Shown: positions 7,977-18,424, counted from the first letter of the stretch. The stretch: DNA of 64,000 nt from Flavobacterium soyae (GCF_021245985.1 NZ_JAJQXA010000001.1:124001-188000); one strand, 5' to 3'. Notes: generated by a model from the letters alone, not told the origin. Made by a program: numbers and translations.

Positions 7977-10352
7977 TTATTCCCTCACAATTTCAATTTT
8001 CCTTCTAATTTCATTTCCGGAAGCATCTACAACCGTAATATAATGTATTCCTGTTGTTGGAGTTATTGGCAGTTCATGAAAGGTTTTAGTGGTTGCTTTA
8101 TAAACATCATCAATATACCAAAACAATTCTTTATCCCTTTCAGAATAAGCCACTTTTAAAATTACGGGCTGTACTTTACTATTGAAATCCTTAGTTAAAT
8201 AAATTTTGCTGTTTGCTTTTGGGTAAATAAAATCCATTGTTTTAGTCTGCGTTCCCTCGCATCCTTCTTTAAACGGCGGTAAAGGAAGATATTCAATATG
8301 CTGGCTTTTGTAATACCAAGCCATTACGGGAGGCAGTACAAACCAGTTTTTTGTGACAATATTTTCGATACTTTCACAGCTGCTGTTTACCTGAAATTGT
8401 TCTGTTTTATCTAAATGAATTGTTTTATGATACGGACAAACCGCTGTAGATTTGCCTTTTTTAGAAACCCATTGTTTAATTTTCGGACAATTATCTTTTG
8501 CCAAATATCCGCTTAAGCGGCAAACTTCAACTTCTTCTAAATCTTCATAGGGAATATCAAACCATCTTTGTCTTGGCAGTAAATTAAAAACGTCAAATAA
8601 AATTGGCGCTGCGCTGGTAACTCCGGTTAAAGTTGGTCTTCCTTCTCCGGTTGCATTTCCAACCCAAACTCCAACCACATATCTTGAATTTGTTCCAATG
8701 GCCCACGCATCACGATTTCCGAAACTGGTTCCTGTTTTCCATGCAATTTTAAGTGAACTGTCATAAAATTTCCAGGCTTCGTCTCCTTCTGGCCTGTTTA
8801 CTTCTTCCATTGCGTTATACGTTAACCAAATTGATCCCGCACCCAAAATATTCTTCTGATTGGTTTCAGATCCAAAATCGGGCTTAAAATCATTTTTATA
8901 GTTTAGCTCTGTGAATTCATTTGTTCTGTATTTTCCGTTGTTTTTAGTATAATAATTAAGCGTAGAGGAAAGATTTGCATACGTTCGGCATAAATCCCAT
9001 AAATTGCTTTCGGCACCACCTAAAATAAGCGACAAACCATAATGATCTGGGGTTTTATTTATGTCTTTTAATTTGAATTTTTGAAGTTCTTCATAAAATT
9101 TATTGACTGTAAATTCCTGAAGCATTAATACTGCCGGAATATTCAATGAACGCGATAAAGCCCGATGCGCCGGAACAGCCCCATCAAACGTAAGATTAAA
9201 ATTCTGCGGTGTATAACCCGAAATCTGCGTTGGAACATCAGCCACTAAAGTGTTTGGCAATAATTCGCCGTCGTCAAGCATTGCGCCATACAAAAGAGGT
9301 TTTAAAATACTTCCTGTACTTCGTGGAGCATCAATAATATCAACATCTTTTTGATGATCTTTATCTGTTGGAGAATTTCCAACATAACTCATTACATTTC
9401 GGTTCTGAACATCTATTACTAAAATTGCCAGATTATGTACTTCATTCTGTTTGTATTGATTGTAATAATATCTTGCGATTTGGTTTACTCTATTTTGCAA
9501 TGCGTGATCAATAGTAGTTTTTACTCTTGTTCCTTCTTCACTTTTTGCTACTCTCTGCAATAAATGCGGTGCAATTTGAGGCAGATCATACGGTTTTTGT
9601 GGTAAAGGTTCTTCTATCGAAAGTTCGTATGTCTGCTTGTCGATTATTCCTTCCTGATGCAGTTTTAGTAAAAGTCGGTTTCGTTTATTTAATAATTTTA
9701 TCTGATTTTTTCCGGGGTAAATTAAACTTGGGGCATTTGGCAAAACGGCCAAAACAGCATTTTCTGCCCAGGACAATTGATTCGACTGCACACCAAAATA
9801 ACGCCACGAAGCCATTTCCAGCCCCACTACATTTCCTCCAAATGGCGCATGTGCAGCATACATTTCGAGAATTTCATTTTTAGAATATCCTAATTCTAAA
9901 CGGGTTGCGAGAATAATTTCAACAAGTTTTTCAAAATAGGTTCTGTTTTTCCCTTTTCGGGATAATCGGATAACTTGCTGTGTTAAAGTACTTCCTCCTC
10001 TTACTACTTTACCTGCTTTTCTGTTTTGTTTAAAAGCATTTACCATCGCTCCCGGATTAAATCCCGGATGTTTGTAAAAATACTCATCTTCAAAATAAAC
10101 GATACATTTTTTGAATTTATCGGGAACGCTGTCCTGCGCTGGAAAACGCCATTGTCCGTCGCGGGCAATTTTGGCACCGAGCAATTCTCCTTCTTTACTT
10201 TCAATAACGGTTGAATACGGTTCTTTGAATAAAGTTCGGGGAAGGGAAAAATAGTAAATCAACAAAAGCACAAATGCAATTGCTGATTTTATTTTGTTTC
10301 TTTTAATCCAGTTTATAATGCGTTGGAAAAACGCTATAAGTTTATTTTTCAA
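7977..10352 (-). CDS. pbpC: Penicillin-binding protein 1C (bifunctional glycosyltransferase/transpeptidase)
   Basis: A 791-residue inner-membrane protein. One membrane anchor (about 22-36) is followed by a GT51 peptidoglycan glycosyltransferase (EDEYFYKHPG at 88-97, RGGSTLTQQ at 118-126), a transpeptidase domain with the three active-site motifs S-I-L-K (Ser348), SLN (402-404) and KTGTS (539-543), and a C-terminal PBP1C-specific beta domain (about 700-790). It polymerises and cross-links murein in the periplasm. The neighbouring alpha-2-macroglobulin gene upstream is the classic partner of pbpC, so the two probably form one envelope-defence or repair unit, though 226 bases with inverted repeats separate them. 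Confidence 0.95.
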   Translation of the reverse strand: MKNKLIAFFQRIINWIKRNKIKSAIAFVLLLIYYFSLPRTLFKEPYSTVIESKEGELLGAKIARDGQWRFPAQDSVPDKFKKCIVYFEDEYFYKHPGFNPGAMVNAFKQNRKAGKVVRGGSTLTQQVIRLSRKGKNRTYFEKLVEIILATRLELGYSKNEILEMYAAHAPFGGNVVGLEMASWRYFGVQSNQLSWAENAVLAVLPNAPSLIYPGKNQIKLLNKRNRLLLKLHQEGIIDKQTYELSIEEPLPQKPYDLPQIAPHLLQRVAKSEEGTRVKTTIDHALQNRVNQIARYYYNQYKQNEVHNLAILVIDVQNRNVMSYVGNSPTDKDHQKDVDIIDAPRSTGSILKPLLYGAMLDDGELLPNTLVADVPTQISGYTPQNFNLTFDGAVPAHRALSRSLNIPAVLMLQEFTVNKFYEELQKFKLKDINKTPDHYGLSLILGGAESNLWDLCRTYANLSSTLNYYTKNNGKYRTNEFTELNYKNDFKPDFGSETNQKNILGAGSIWLTYNAMEEVNRPEGDEAWKFYDSSLKIAWKTGTSFGNRDAWAIGTNSRYVVGVWVGNATGEGRPTLTGVTSAAPILFDVFNLLPRQRWFDIPYEDLEEVEVCRLSGYLAKDNCPKIKQWVSKKGKSTAVCPYHKTIHLDKTEQFQVNSSCESIENIVTKNWFVLPPVMAWYYKSQHIEYLPLPPFKEGCEGTQTKTMDFIYPKANSKIYLTKDFNSKVQPVILKVAYSERDKELFWYIDDVYKATTKTFHELPITPTTGIHYITVVDASGNEIRRKIEIVRE

Positions 10353-10385
10353 GACTGATTTTATTTAACCGCAAAGTTTTTTTTG

Positions 10386-10564
10386 CACGCAGATTTAGCA
10401 GATTTGGCAGATTTTCTTTTTTGATCTGCTTAGATCTGCTAAATCTGCGTGAAACTTTATTTTACTGCAAAGTTTTTTGCCCACTGATTTTACGGATGAC
10501 ACGAGTTTTCGCAGAGTAATTTAATAACATCTGTTCGAATCCGTTTCATCCGTAAAATCCGTGG
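10386..10564. repeat. Two nested-type inverted repeats between pbpC and the A2M gene
   Basis: Arms 10386-10403 and 10434-10451 (18 bp, perfect, core GCAGATTTAGCAGAT) form one hairpin; arms 10481-10499 and 10546-10564 (19 bp, one mismatch, core GATTTTACGGATGA) form another. The second belongs to the same word family as 62932-63158. Confidence 0.85.
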
Positions 10565-10578
10565 GCTATTTTTTCATT

Positions 10579-13500
10579 CTACTTCACAACCTCAACCCAG
10601 AATCCTTTTGTTCTTGCCAGGAATGTGTTGTCGTACATGGCTTCGCATTGTAAACCTGGCAGATAATAATTTCCTAGATACGATGCATTTAGCAGAATTC
10701 TGAAAACTTTCGTTTCTCTGGATTTCATTCCAAAGTAGAAATTAGTTCTGTCGTCACGAATATCAATATAATCTGCAATATTGTTTACTGCGTCTCCGTA
10801 ATCTGTGAAACGTGTGTTTACAATTTCGAATCCAGAAGGCAGAATTTGCGATAACGCCACATTTTGAACACTTTCATTTCTTTGGTTTTTAATCGTAACC
10901 TCAGCGATAAATTCAGTCCCCTGACTTATTCTTGAAACATCGATCGTGCTTCCTTTTCTGTTTTTGAAAACAATAGATGCAGAAACATCTGTTTGAACAG
11001 CATTTTCATGTCCAATTGGCAATATTCCCGTATTCAATACACGAACATAAACCGTATTATTTTTAAGGTTTTTTAATGTGATACTATTTGTTCCGCTGGC
11101 AGCAGATAAACTACGATCTGCAATTGTTTTTTGCGTATTTATAGTTTCTCCTTTGCCGTTTTTACTAAACTGAATATTGATTCCTTTTGGACCGTTGCTT
11201 ATCGCAAATTTCGACATTGAATACAAACAGTAAGCTGTTGTTTGCGTACTCATCCATTGATTTGCCGACATTTCTTTGGCTAATTTTGTTGCCATTGCAA
11301 ATGCTTTTTGTTTTTGATCTAAAAGAAGCAGTGTTTCTAAAGCCATTGCTCTGTTTCTTTCATCTGAACCATAATAGTAATAATTATAACCATCCGATCC
11401 ATCAATACTCGTTTGAAGCAGTAAATTCTGTCCTGCCGATTTTTGTCCGGCTAAAACATAAGCCGCAGCCAAACGAAGTTTACTTTCGTTCGAAATTGAT
11501 TTTGTTTCGCGCAATCTGTTCATTGACGATAAATCGGCATTTCCGGCTAAAGCCAAAGTATATAGTCTATAAGACTGAGCCAGATCGTTTCCGTATTTCG
11601 GTTCAAAACGCCATTGTTTTGCTTCTTTCTGCTGATACGAAAGCCACTTTGATTTGAAATTAATTGGCAGTACATATCCTTTTTTCTCTGCTTCAATCAA
11701 GAAATGTCCAGCGTATGAAGTTCCCCAATCGTCTGCAATTGTACCTCCTTGCCAGTAAGGCAATCCACCGTTTGATAACTGGAAGTTTCCTAATCTCTGA
11801 ATTCCGGCTGCGATATTTTTTTGAATAATTTCTTTACGTTTCGCATCAATATCGGCAACATCACTTAAGAATAATTGCGGAAAAACCGACGATGTTGTCT
11901 GTTCTACGCAGCCATGCGGATATTGGATTAAATATTGCATTCTGCCATTTAAATTCATCGAAGGCATAGACGAAACTTCTAATCTTGCTTTATTACTTCC
12001 GGCAACACCAAATGTTTTCCACGAAAGTGTTTTTGTACTGTTTGGAGTCAAAATAACATCTGTAAAAGTACTTGTTACCGGATTCGGGTTCGTCATATCA
12101 ATTTCAACATCGTAAGATGATTTCTCATTTCCTGATGTTGCAATAACCTGAACTTTTGCAATTCCGGCTGCAGAACCTACAACCAAATTGAAATACGCCA
12201 TTTTTTCGTCTGGCTGTGCAAAACTTAGCTTTTGAACAGTGCTTCCCACAACTTTTAATCCGTTGCTTGTTTTGATCTGAACAGAAACATTTTTGATTTT
12301 ATTTTCAGTTGCAAAAACGGTAACCGGAATCGTCACTTTTTCTGAAGGTGAAATTTTTCTCGGCAATGAAGCTAAAACCATCAACGGACTTCTAACCGGA
12401 GTTGCTTTTTCTACACTTCCGTAAGCACTTGTCGCAGCGTCGCCGGCAACAACCATTGTTCTAACAGAACCGATATATTTTGGAAGTTTTAACTGATGTG
12501 ATTTTGTTTCTCCTTTTTCTAATTTAAATGGCCCGTAATACAATACAACTGGTTTAAAACGGTTTGCTTTTTTAGCTTTTCCACCGCCCAAATCCTGATC
12601 TCCACCAATACTGAAAATCTGGTTTATTTTTCCTCCGTAAGCGCCAATTACATCATCGTAAACGTCCCATGTTTTTACACCCAAAGCTTCACGAACATAG
12701 AAACTATCCCACGCATTTGGCGTTTTAAAACGAGTTAGATCTAAAAGTCCTTCATCGACAACAGCAATGGTATATGTCATTTCTTTTCCTGTTTTCTCCC
12801 CTACTTTAACCGTAAATGGCTGTTCTGGTTTTAATACATCAGGCATATTAATGGTTGGTGCCAAAATCGTGTTTTTATCCACTACTTCAATCGGAACGAT
12901 TCCGTACATACGAATTGGCGAATCGTTTTTGGTTGAAGCGTGCGGCTGTAATAATGTGATATTAAAATAGACATTTGGTGCCATTGCTCCCGTAATTGGA
13001 ACTTCGACTTTTGTTTCTCCATTTTTGGTTTCCGCCCAAAGTGTCTGTACAACTCTTGATCCGTTTTCAATTGAAATTAAAGCACGTCCGCCTTCACTTG
13101 AAGGGAAAGATATTTGTGCTTTTTCTCCAACAGCATAATTCTTTTTATCGGTAGAAAAAACTAACATATTAGCTGTAGAAGCATCTCTGTTTCTAGTTTT
13201 TCCAGACCAGATTGGCCAGTCGATATTTACGGTTAAAGCTGTGGCATGTCCATCGTTTGGATCTTCAACACGAATTAAATAACGTCCCCATTCTTCATCG
13301 GTTAAAGCAAATTGAAAACTTCCGCGTCCGTTCGAATCAGTGTTAATTACTGTAGATTTATAAGATGTTGTCGAGTTCGATGAATTATAATTCGATAAGT
13401 TATCGCTTGAAGAATCCCACCACCATCTCCAGTCGACTTTGTAAATTCTTACTTCAAGGTTTCGAACTGCTTTTGGTCTTCCGTTTTCATCAACCGTAAC

Positions 13501-16251
13501 TACTTCAAAACGATTATTCGTTCTGGTTTCAAGCATATTGTATTTGTTAAGTTCAGGCGATTTTATTCCAACGTAAGTCTTGTATGGAGAATAGGTCGTC
13601 GAAATAACGTCTGTACTAAAATCCCCGCCTTCTTCATACACTTTTGTAATGAACGAAGCACGAAGCATTCCCGGCGCCTGACCTTGCAATCTAGGCTGAA
13701 TATTTACAGAAGCTTTTCCACTTTCGTTTAATTTTCCTGAGAAAACATTGATTTCTTCTGTACTAAACTGACGGACTAAATCATCAAAACTATATTTTTC
13801 AAAACCTTTAAAAGTGGTGGTTTGCTGCGAGAATTTTGCCTGCATTTCTACATTTAAATTCTTAGCAATTGCACCATGAAGCCAAGTTACTTCCAGATTA
13901 TCTGTATTTGGATAAGATGATGAAAGTGTTTTTCTGCTAAAAGTATTTTTAATTTTTAAACGATTTGGTTTAATCGTTTCTATTTTAATACTCTTATAGA
14001 ATTTAGCGCCGCCAACGCTTACCATTGCTTCCCAATTTCCTGTTGGCGCATCCTGATTTGTTGGAACTATAAATGCATAATGATTTAAATCATTCGTTTT
14101 TTGAACGGTTTGATAAACGGTTTTCCCATTCGGATCGTTTAGTCTGAATTTTATCGGATGTGATTTCGGAAGTTTATTTGCAGCATCATTCAAAATAAAA
14201 GACAAATACAAATTATCTCCCGGACGCCACACACCTCTTTCTCCGTAAATAAATCCTTTTAAACCTTTTTGTAAAGTCTCTCCGGCAACATCAAAATTAC
14301 TTACCGATAACGAAAGTCCGTCGTCTAACTTCACATATGTCGATTGATCGCCTAATGTTACAATTGCAAAATAGGCGAATTTATCCAGTTGGAAAGAAGC
14401 AATTCCTTCGCTGCTTGTTGCTTGTGTTGCAATTTTTTGCTGTTGAAAATTATACAAGTCAACTCTTGCGTTCGAAACGGGTTCAGTCGTCACAATATTA
14501 TTTACGGCAAATAGATACGATTTGTTTTCACCTCTTTTGGCAATAACCCCTAAATCTGAAGCCAGAATATTGGTTGCAATTTTCGCATTATAATAATACG
14601 ATCCAGAGCAAGGATCTTGGCTTTCTCTCCATTCGTAATCATCATAATAATAATCGTCGTATGAGTTTCCACTGTAGTTTACATCATTTTCATCGACTTC
14701 TTCTTCCTCTTCATTATTTGAATCATCCTCTGAGGTTTCACATTTATACAGCGAATATTTCTTTTTATATTCAAACTCAACTCTATAGATCGCACCTGGT
14801 TCAGGTTTTATAATTTTAGATAAATCTAAAGCATATGTATTCCATTTCGTTAGATTTACGAGCGTGCTTTCTCTTAAATTAAGCGTTGTTTTTGCAATAG
14901 GCTGCGCCACTTTTTTGAGGTTTTGCGCTCCGTTTAATTCGTTGTATTGAAGAAACTGCAGAATATTATTTTTGTAAATTTTATAAACTTTTACATCAAC
15001 GGCACTTAAATTTACTGCTTCAAAATTCAGTTTTAAATTGTTTGAACTTGGCAGAATTGTACCGTTTTTAATAAAACGAACATTTGGTTTTATCTGATCA
15101 AAAGAAATTTTTTCAGAATAGTTCGCCTCCATTTTTTTGCCGTACTGGCTTTCAATTCCCTGAAAAACTTCCAAAAGTAATTCTCCCGTAATCACTTGTT
15201 CAGGCTCTTCATCGGGAACAACTTCAACAATATCTTCTGCCGGAGCGTCAACAACAGCGGCGGAATCGACAACAACTGCAGCAGAATCAACGGTAACATC
15301 AACCGTTTCTTCCTGAACAACAACCGGGGCTGGTTCTTCTTTTTTAGGAGCAGTTTCGTTTGTAAAATATACTTTTAATAAATTCCCTTGTGTAGAAAAC
15401 TTTAAGTTATTAGTGTTTTGAATCGAAACTAATCCTTTAAAATCTTGTCCTTTTTCTAAAGGTTCAGAAAAATTAATTGAAACCGATTGGTTACTTCCAT
15501 CCGGAACTTCAACTTTTATAATTTTAAATTCATTAATGCTTGTAATCGGAAAATCGATTTGTCCTTTTTGATCGATATCAAAATCATTTCCGTCGTATAT
15601 AATCTCCAAGTTTGAAGCTTCAGAAAAACGCTGAATACTGTCAATTATAAAACGAAATTCTTTTGCAGGACCTGTCGTTTTCTCAAACTTAATTTTAAGA
15701 TTATTTCCTTTTTGTTTGGCTTCGACCAGTTTTTGGGCCGTTTCAAGATCAATTTTATCTGCTGTTTTTAAAACGCAGTTTAAATATTGATATTCTTTAC
15801 TGTACGATTGAATATCGCCGGTATTTATGGTAAAATCCTGCTTAACTGTTTTAACTGTAAAGTTGAATTTAGAAAGCTCTTTTTCCTTTTCTTTTGGAAT
15901 TGCTGTCAGTTTATCTAAGTTTAAAGTAACCTGATATTCTGTTCCCGGATTCAGTTTTTTCTCAGGAATAAAAGCAATTGTATTGGTAGAAAGTGCTACC
16001 ACTTTTCCGTGAACGTTTGGTGAAATATCAAATAAGTCGTCGTCTAATTCCTGATTGGGTTTCCAATCGTTTTTATCGAAAGCCAAAACAACCCGAATAT
16101 CAGAATCGGAGGAAACGATTCCGCTGGTAAAGCTGGTTATGTACTCTTTAAATAATGAAAAATCTGAATTGAAATCCGCAGCCGATTTTCTGCCGCAGGA
16201 TTGAAAAATAAAAAACACAAAAAATACGAGAACTAAACCTTTTGCTTTCAC
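10579..16251 (-). CDS. Bacterial alpha-2-macroglobulin (thioester) lipoprotein
   Basis: A giant 1890-residue lipoprotein (lipobox FQSC, Cys19). Macroglobulin-like beta domains occupy the N-terminal two thirds, including the bait-like region, and a thioester domain follows with PHGCVEQ near residue 1446, the Cys-Gln pair that traps proteases covalently. A C-terminal beta domain ends the protein. Bacterial A2Ms lie in the periplasm and are thought to protect the cell by capturing proteases, with PBP1C repairing the wall; pbpC directly downstream supports that. Two unusual inserts are seen: a Val/Ala/acid linker near 310-350 with a repeated VDSAAVV unit, and a very acidic, Tyr-rich stretch near 510-550. 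Confidence 0.93.
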   Translation of the reverse strand: MKAKGLVLVFFVFFIFQSCGRKSAADFNSDFSLFKEYITSFTSGIVSSDSDIRVVLAFDKNDWKPNQELDDDLFDISPNVHGKVVALSTNTIAFIPEKKLNPGTEYQVTLNLDKLTAIPKEKEKELSKFNFTVKTVKQDFTINTGDIQSYSKEYQYLNCVLKTADKIDLETAQKLVEAKQKGNNLKIKFEKTTGPAKEFRFIIDSIQRFSEASNLEIIYDGNDFDIDQKGQIDFPITSINEFKIIKVEVPDGSNQSVSINFSEPLEKGQDFKGLVSIQNTNNLKFSTQGNLLKVYFTNETAPKKEEPAPVVVQEETVDVTVDSAAVVVDSAAVVDAPAEDIVEVVPDEEPEQVITGELLLEVFQGIESQYGKKMEANYSEKISFDQIKPNVRFIKNGTILPSSNNLKLNFEAVNLSAVDVKVYKIYKNNILQFLQYNELNGAQNLKKVAQPIAKTTLNLRESTLVNLTKWNTYALDLSKIIKPEPGAIYRVEFEYKKKYSLYKCETSEDDSNNEEEEEVDENDVNYSGNSYDDYYYDDYEWRESQDPCSGSYYYNAKIATNILASDLGVIAKRGENKSYLFAVNNIVTTEPVSNARVDLYNFQQQKIATQATSSEGIASFQLDKFAYFAIVTLGDQSTYVKLDDGLSLSVSNFDVAGETLQKGLKGFIYGERGVWRPGDNLYLSFILNDAANKLPKSHPIKFRLNDPNGKTVYQTVQKTNDLNHYAFIVPTNQDAPTGNWEAMVSVGGAKFYKSIKIETIKPNRLKIKNTFSRKTLSSSYPNTDNLEVTWLHGAIAKNLNVEMQAKFSQQTTTFKGFEKYSFDDLVRQFSTEEINVFSGKLNESGKASVNIQPRLQGQAPGMLRASFITKVYEEGGDFSTDVISTTYSPYKTYVGIKSPELNKYNMLETRTNNRFEVVTVDENGRPKAVRNLEVRIYKVDWRWWWDSSSDNLSNYNSSNSTTSYKSTVINTDSNGRGSFQFALTDEEWGRYLIRVEDPNDGHATALTVNIDWPIWSGKTRNRDASTANMLVFSTDKKNYAVGEKAQISFPSSEGGRALISIENGSRVVQTLWAETKNGETKVEVPITGAMAPNVYFNITLLQPHASTKNDSPIRMYGIVPIEVVDKNTILAPTINMPDVLKPEQPFTVKVGEKTGKEMTYTIAVVDEGLLDLTRFKTPNAWDSFYVREALGVKTWDVYDDVIGAYGGKINQIFSIGGDQDLGGGKAKKANRFKPVVLYYGPFKLEKGETKSHQLKLPKYIGSVRTMVVAGDAATSAYGSVEKATPVRSPLMVLASLPRKISPSEKVTIPVTVFATENKIKNVSVQIKTSNGLKVVGSTVQKLSFAQPDEKMAYFNLVVGSAAGIAKVQVIATSGNEKSSYDVEIDMTNPNPVTSTFTDVILTPNSTKTLSWKTFGVAGSNKARLEVSSMPSMNLNGRMQYLIQYPHGCVEQTTSSVFPQLFLSDVADIDAKRKEIIQKNIAAGIQRLGNFQLSNGGLPYWQGGTIADDWGTSYAGHFLIEAEKKGYVLPINFKSKWLSYQQKEAKQWRFEPKYGNDLAQSYRLYTLALAGNADLSSMNRLRETKSISNESKLRLAAAYVLAGQKSAGQNLLLQTSIDGSDGYNYYYYGSDERNRAMALETLLLLDQKQKAFAMATKLAKEMSANQWMSTQTTAYCLYSMSKFAISNGPKGINIQFSKNGKGETINTQKTIADRSLSAASGTNSITLKNLKNNTVYVRVLNTGILPIGHENAVQTDVSASIVFKNRKGSTIDVSRISQGTEFIAEVTIKNQRNESVQNVALSQILPSGFEIVNTRFTDYGDAVNNIADYIDIRDDRTNFYFGMKSRETKVFRILLNASYLGNYYLPGLQCEAMYDNTFLARTKGFWVEVVK

Positions 16252-16477
16252 TTTTATTTAGAGTTAATGGTTAACAAGTTAGTAATTTAAGATGATCTGC
16301 TGTTTAAAGTCTTAACAGCAAAACGCAAATTAAATTACAATAAAAGTAGCGTATTTTTTGTTTCTTTATGAAGAAAATTCTTTAGCAATAATTATTTAAC
16401 TTTTGTTGAAGTTTGCTAGTTATTGCAGCATTGGTTAGAGACTATTTCCAGCTATCTGCTACATCTTTTTTAAAAGA

Positions 16478-16921
16478 TCATTTTCTTCTTTCCAGAAAAA
16501 AACGTTTCATTAAATCCGCAGCTTCATTAGCCATTACACCAGAAACCACAGTTGTTTTTGGGTGCAGTTTTGTTCCCATATTAAGAAATCCTCGCTGTTC
16601 GTCGCGTGCGCCAAAAACAATTTTCGAAATCTGGCTCCAATATAAAGCCCCTGCACACATTTGGCACGGCTCAAGCGTTACGTAAAGCGTGCAGTCTTTT
16701 AAATATTTTCCTCCAAGGAAGTTTGCAGCGGCGGTTATCGACTGCATTTCGGCATGAGCCGTAACGTCATTAAGTAATTCAGTTAAATTATGACTTCTTG
16801 CAATTACTTTATCTGCCACAACAATAATAGCTCCAACAGGAATTTCGCCTTTAGCAAAAGCTTCTTCCGCTTCCTGCAAGGCTTTTTTCATAAAATATTC
16901 GTCAGTGAAAGGATTTTCCAT
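16478..16921 (-). CDS. tadA: tRNA-specific adenosine deaminase-type nucleoside deaminase
   Basis: The 147-residue protein has the zinc deaminase signature: HAE (His56-Ala57-Glu58) with Glu58 as the proton shuttle, and PCQMC (Cys86, Cys89) as zinc ligands. Other TadA-like features are GEIPVGAIIV and FGARDEQRGF. TadA converts adenosine 34 of tRNA-Arg to inosine. A guanine or cytosine deaminase of the same fold cannot be excluded, but length and motif spacing favour TadA. It converges with nothing; the following plus-strand gene is divergent, 60 bases away. Confidence 0.88.
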   Translation of the reverse strand: MENPFTDEYFMKKALQEAEEAFAKGEIPVGAIIVVADKVIARSHNLTELLNDVTAHAEMQSITAAANFLGGKYLKDCTLYVTLEPCQMCAGALYWSQISKIVFGARDEQRGFLNMGTKLHPKTTVVSGVMANEAADLMKRFFLERRK

Positions 16922-16981
16922 AGATGCAAAAGTAAAACTTTAGTCATTATTTTTATTACATTTAAATTTTGAAATTTGAAT

Positions 16982-17734
16982 ATGGAAAAAAATCTTAAAA
17001 TAACGATTCCTGAGCCTTGCCATGAAAACTGGGACAAAATGACGCCAAAAGACAATGGAAGATTTTGTTTAAGCTGTACTAAAACTGTTGTTGATTTTAC
17101 ATCTATGCTTCCTGATGAAATTCAGCAGTATTTTATTTCAAATAAAAATATTTGTGGAAGATTTAAAAGCGAACAATTAAGTGAGATAAATATTCAGATT
17201 CCTTATCAAATATTATATAACCAAACCCATTATCGTAAAATATTTTTATTAGCGCTTTTTGTAGCTATGGGAACTACATTATTTAGCTGTCAGGATAAGG
17301 AGGGAAATAAGCACAAAATTGATAAAGTTGAAATTGTAGAAGATTCTAAACCAGAACCACAAGCTCTTACAGGAATTGTGGTGATGCCTGTAGAAAAACT
17401 AAACACGGAAGAATATTCTCAAACTGGACATTATGGAGTTATTTATAATTCAAATGATTTGGATATTCTGCCTGTTCCGAAAACTGGAATGAAGAAATTT
17501 CATTCTTATTTTAATAAAAATTGCACTGGTTTAGATAAAGGAGAAATATCTGTTTTATTTGTAATAGAAGGCGACGGAAGTCTGAGTAATTTTAATATCC
17601 TTAAAAATACAACTTCAGCAAGTGAAAAAGATATCGCTAAAGTTTTAGAGAAAGCTCCAAATTGGATTCCTGGCAAACTAAAAAACCGAGTTGTTCGCTC
17701 AACTTACACTTTTTGTATAAGTAATAAAGGATGA
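16982..17734 (+). CDS. TonB-like protein with N-terminal cysteine motif
   Basis: 250 residues from the ATG at 16982. The N-terminal 45 residues carry C-x3-W-x2-M (Cys13, Trp17, Met20) and C-x2-C (Cys29, Cys32; GRFCLSCTKTVVDFT), a probable zinc-binding cytoplasmic domain that I have seen in Bacteroidota TonB-like proteins. One membrane segment follows (about 78-96), then a periplasmic linker and a C-terminal domain (about 170-250) resembling the TonB C-terminal fold (ISVLFVIEGDGSLSNFNIL, then APNWIPGKL). It may energise an outer-membrane receptor; no receptor or ExbBD is adjacent. The stop overlaps the next start by four bases (ATGA). Confidence 0.72.
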   Translation: MEKNLKITIPEPCHENWDKMTPKDNGRFCLSCTKTVVDFTSMLPDEIQQYFISNKNICGRFKSEQLSEINIQIPYQILYNQTHYRKIFLLALFVAMGTTLFSCQDKEGNKHKIDKVEIVEDSKPEPQALTGIVVMPVEKLNTEEYSQTGHYGVIYNSNDLDILPVPKTGMKKFHSYFNKNCTGLDKGEISVLFVIEGDGSLSNFNILKNTTSASEKDIAKVLEKAPNWIPGKLKNRVVRSTYTFCISNKG

Positions 17735-18372
17735 AAATAAACCATAAAATAACTGCTCAGACAAAGCAATACAAATTGCTTTTAGCATTGTATGCAGCTA
17801 TAGCAACAACTTTATTCGGTTGTCAAAACAAAGAAGATCAAAAACAAAAAATTGAGAATATTGAAGTTAACAAAGATACTTCTTCGGTAACAAAATCTAC
17901 TGCTTTAGATACCACTACGATAAGTAAGAAAAAATTAGATCAAACCTTGCCAGATTTACCAAATGTCGAGCAAATTAAATTTAAAAAAAATACAGCAATT
18001 GTATCTGGAGAAATTGATGAAAACAAACCTTCAAAATCTGATAAAGTAAAAAAAGATGATTCTTCATTAGCTACAAAAGCTCCTTTGAATTCTAACGCAG
18101 AATTTCCAGGTGGAATAGAACAATTTCATAGCTTTTTTATGAAAGAATACAAAAAGCCAGAAAACGTAAATTATTGGAAACTCAATTTCACACTTGCATT
18201 TGCAGTCGAAAAAAATGGCAGTATATATTTTCTTGAATGCTCACCAGCAGTTGAAGAACCTTTGCAAAAAGAAATTATAAGAGTTTTAAGTTTATGTCCG
18301 AAATGGCAGCCCGGTGAATCGAACGGAAAAAAAATCAGGATGCAATATTCTGTACCAATTTTATTGAAATAG
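17731..18372 (+). CDS. TonB-like lipoprotein/membrane paralog of the upstream gene
   Basis: A 213-residue protein overlapping the previous gene by four bases. Its hydrophobic stretch and following residues (LLALYAAIATTLFGCQNKED) closely mirror the upstream protein (LFVAMGTTLFSCQDKEG), so the two are tandem paralogs, but this one lacks the N-terminal cysteine domain and begins just before the membrane segment. TLFGC (Cys31) could be read as a lipobox. The C-terminal half (about 115-213, FPGGIEQFHSFF, then CPKWQPGE) is TonB-like, FPGG being common in Bacteroidota TonB C-terminal domains. A Lys/Ser/Asp-rich linker joins them. Role unknown. Confidence 0.7.
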   Translation: MKINHKITAQTKQYKLLLALYAAIATTLFGCQNKEDQKQKIENIEVNKDTSSVTKSTALDTTTISKKKLDQTLPDLPNVEQIKFKKNTAIVSGEIDENKPSKSDKVKKDDSSLATKAPLNSNAEFPGGIEQFHSFFMKEYKKPENVNYWKLNFTLAFAVEKNGSIYFLECSPAVEEPLQKEIIRVLSLCPKWQPGESNGKKIRMQYSVPILLK

Positions 18373-18424
18373 CACTCAGCGAAAAAATTAAATTTAAAAC
18401 CGTAAATTTGCTTTTTACCTTACA

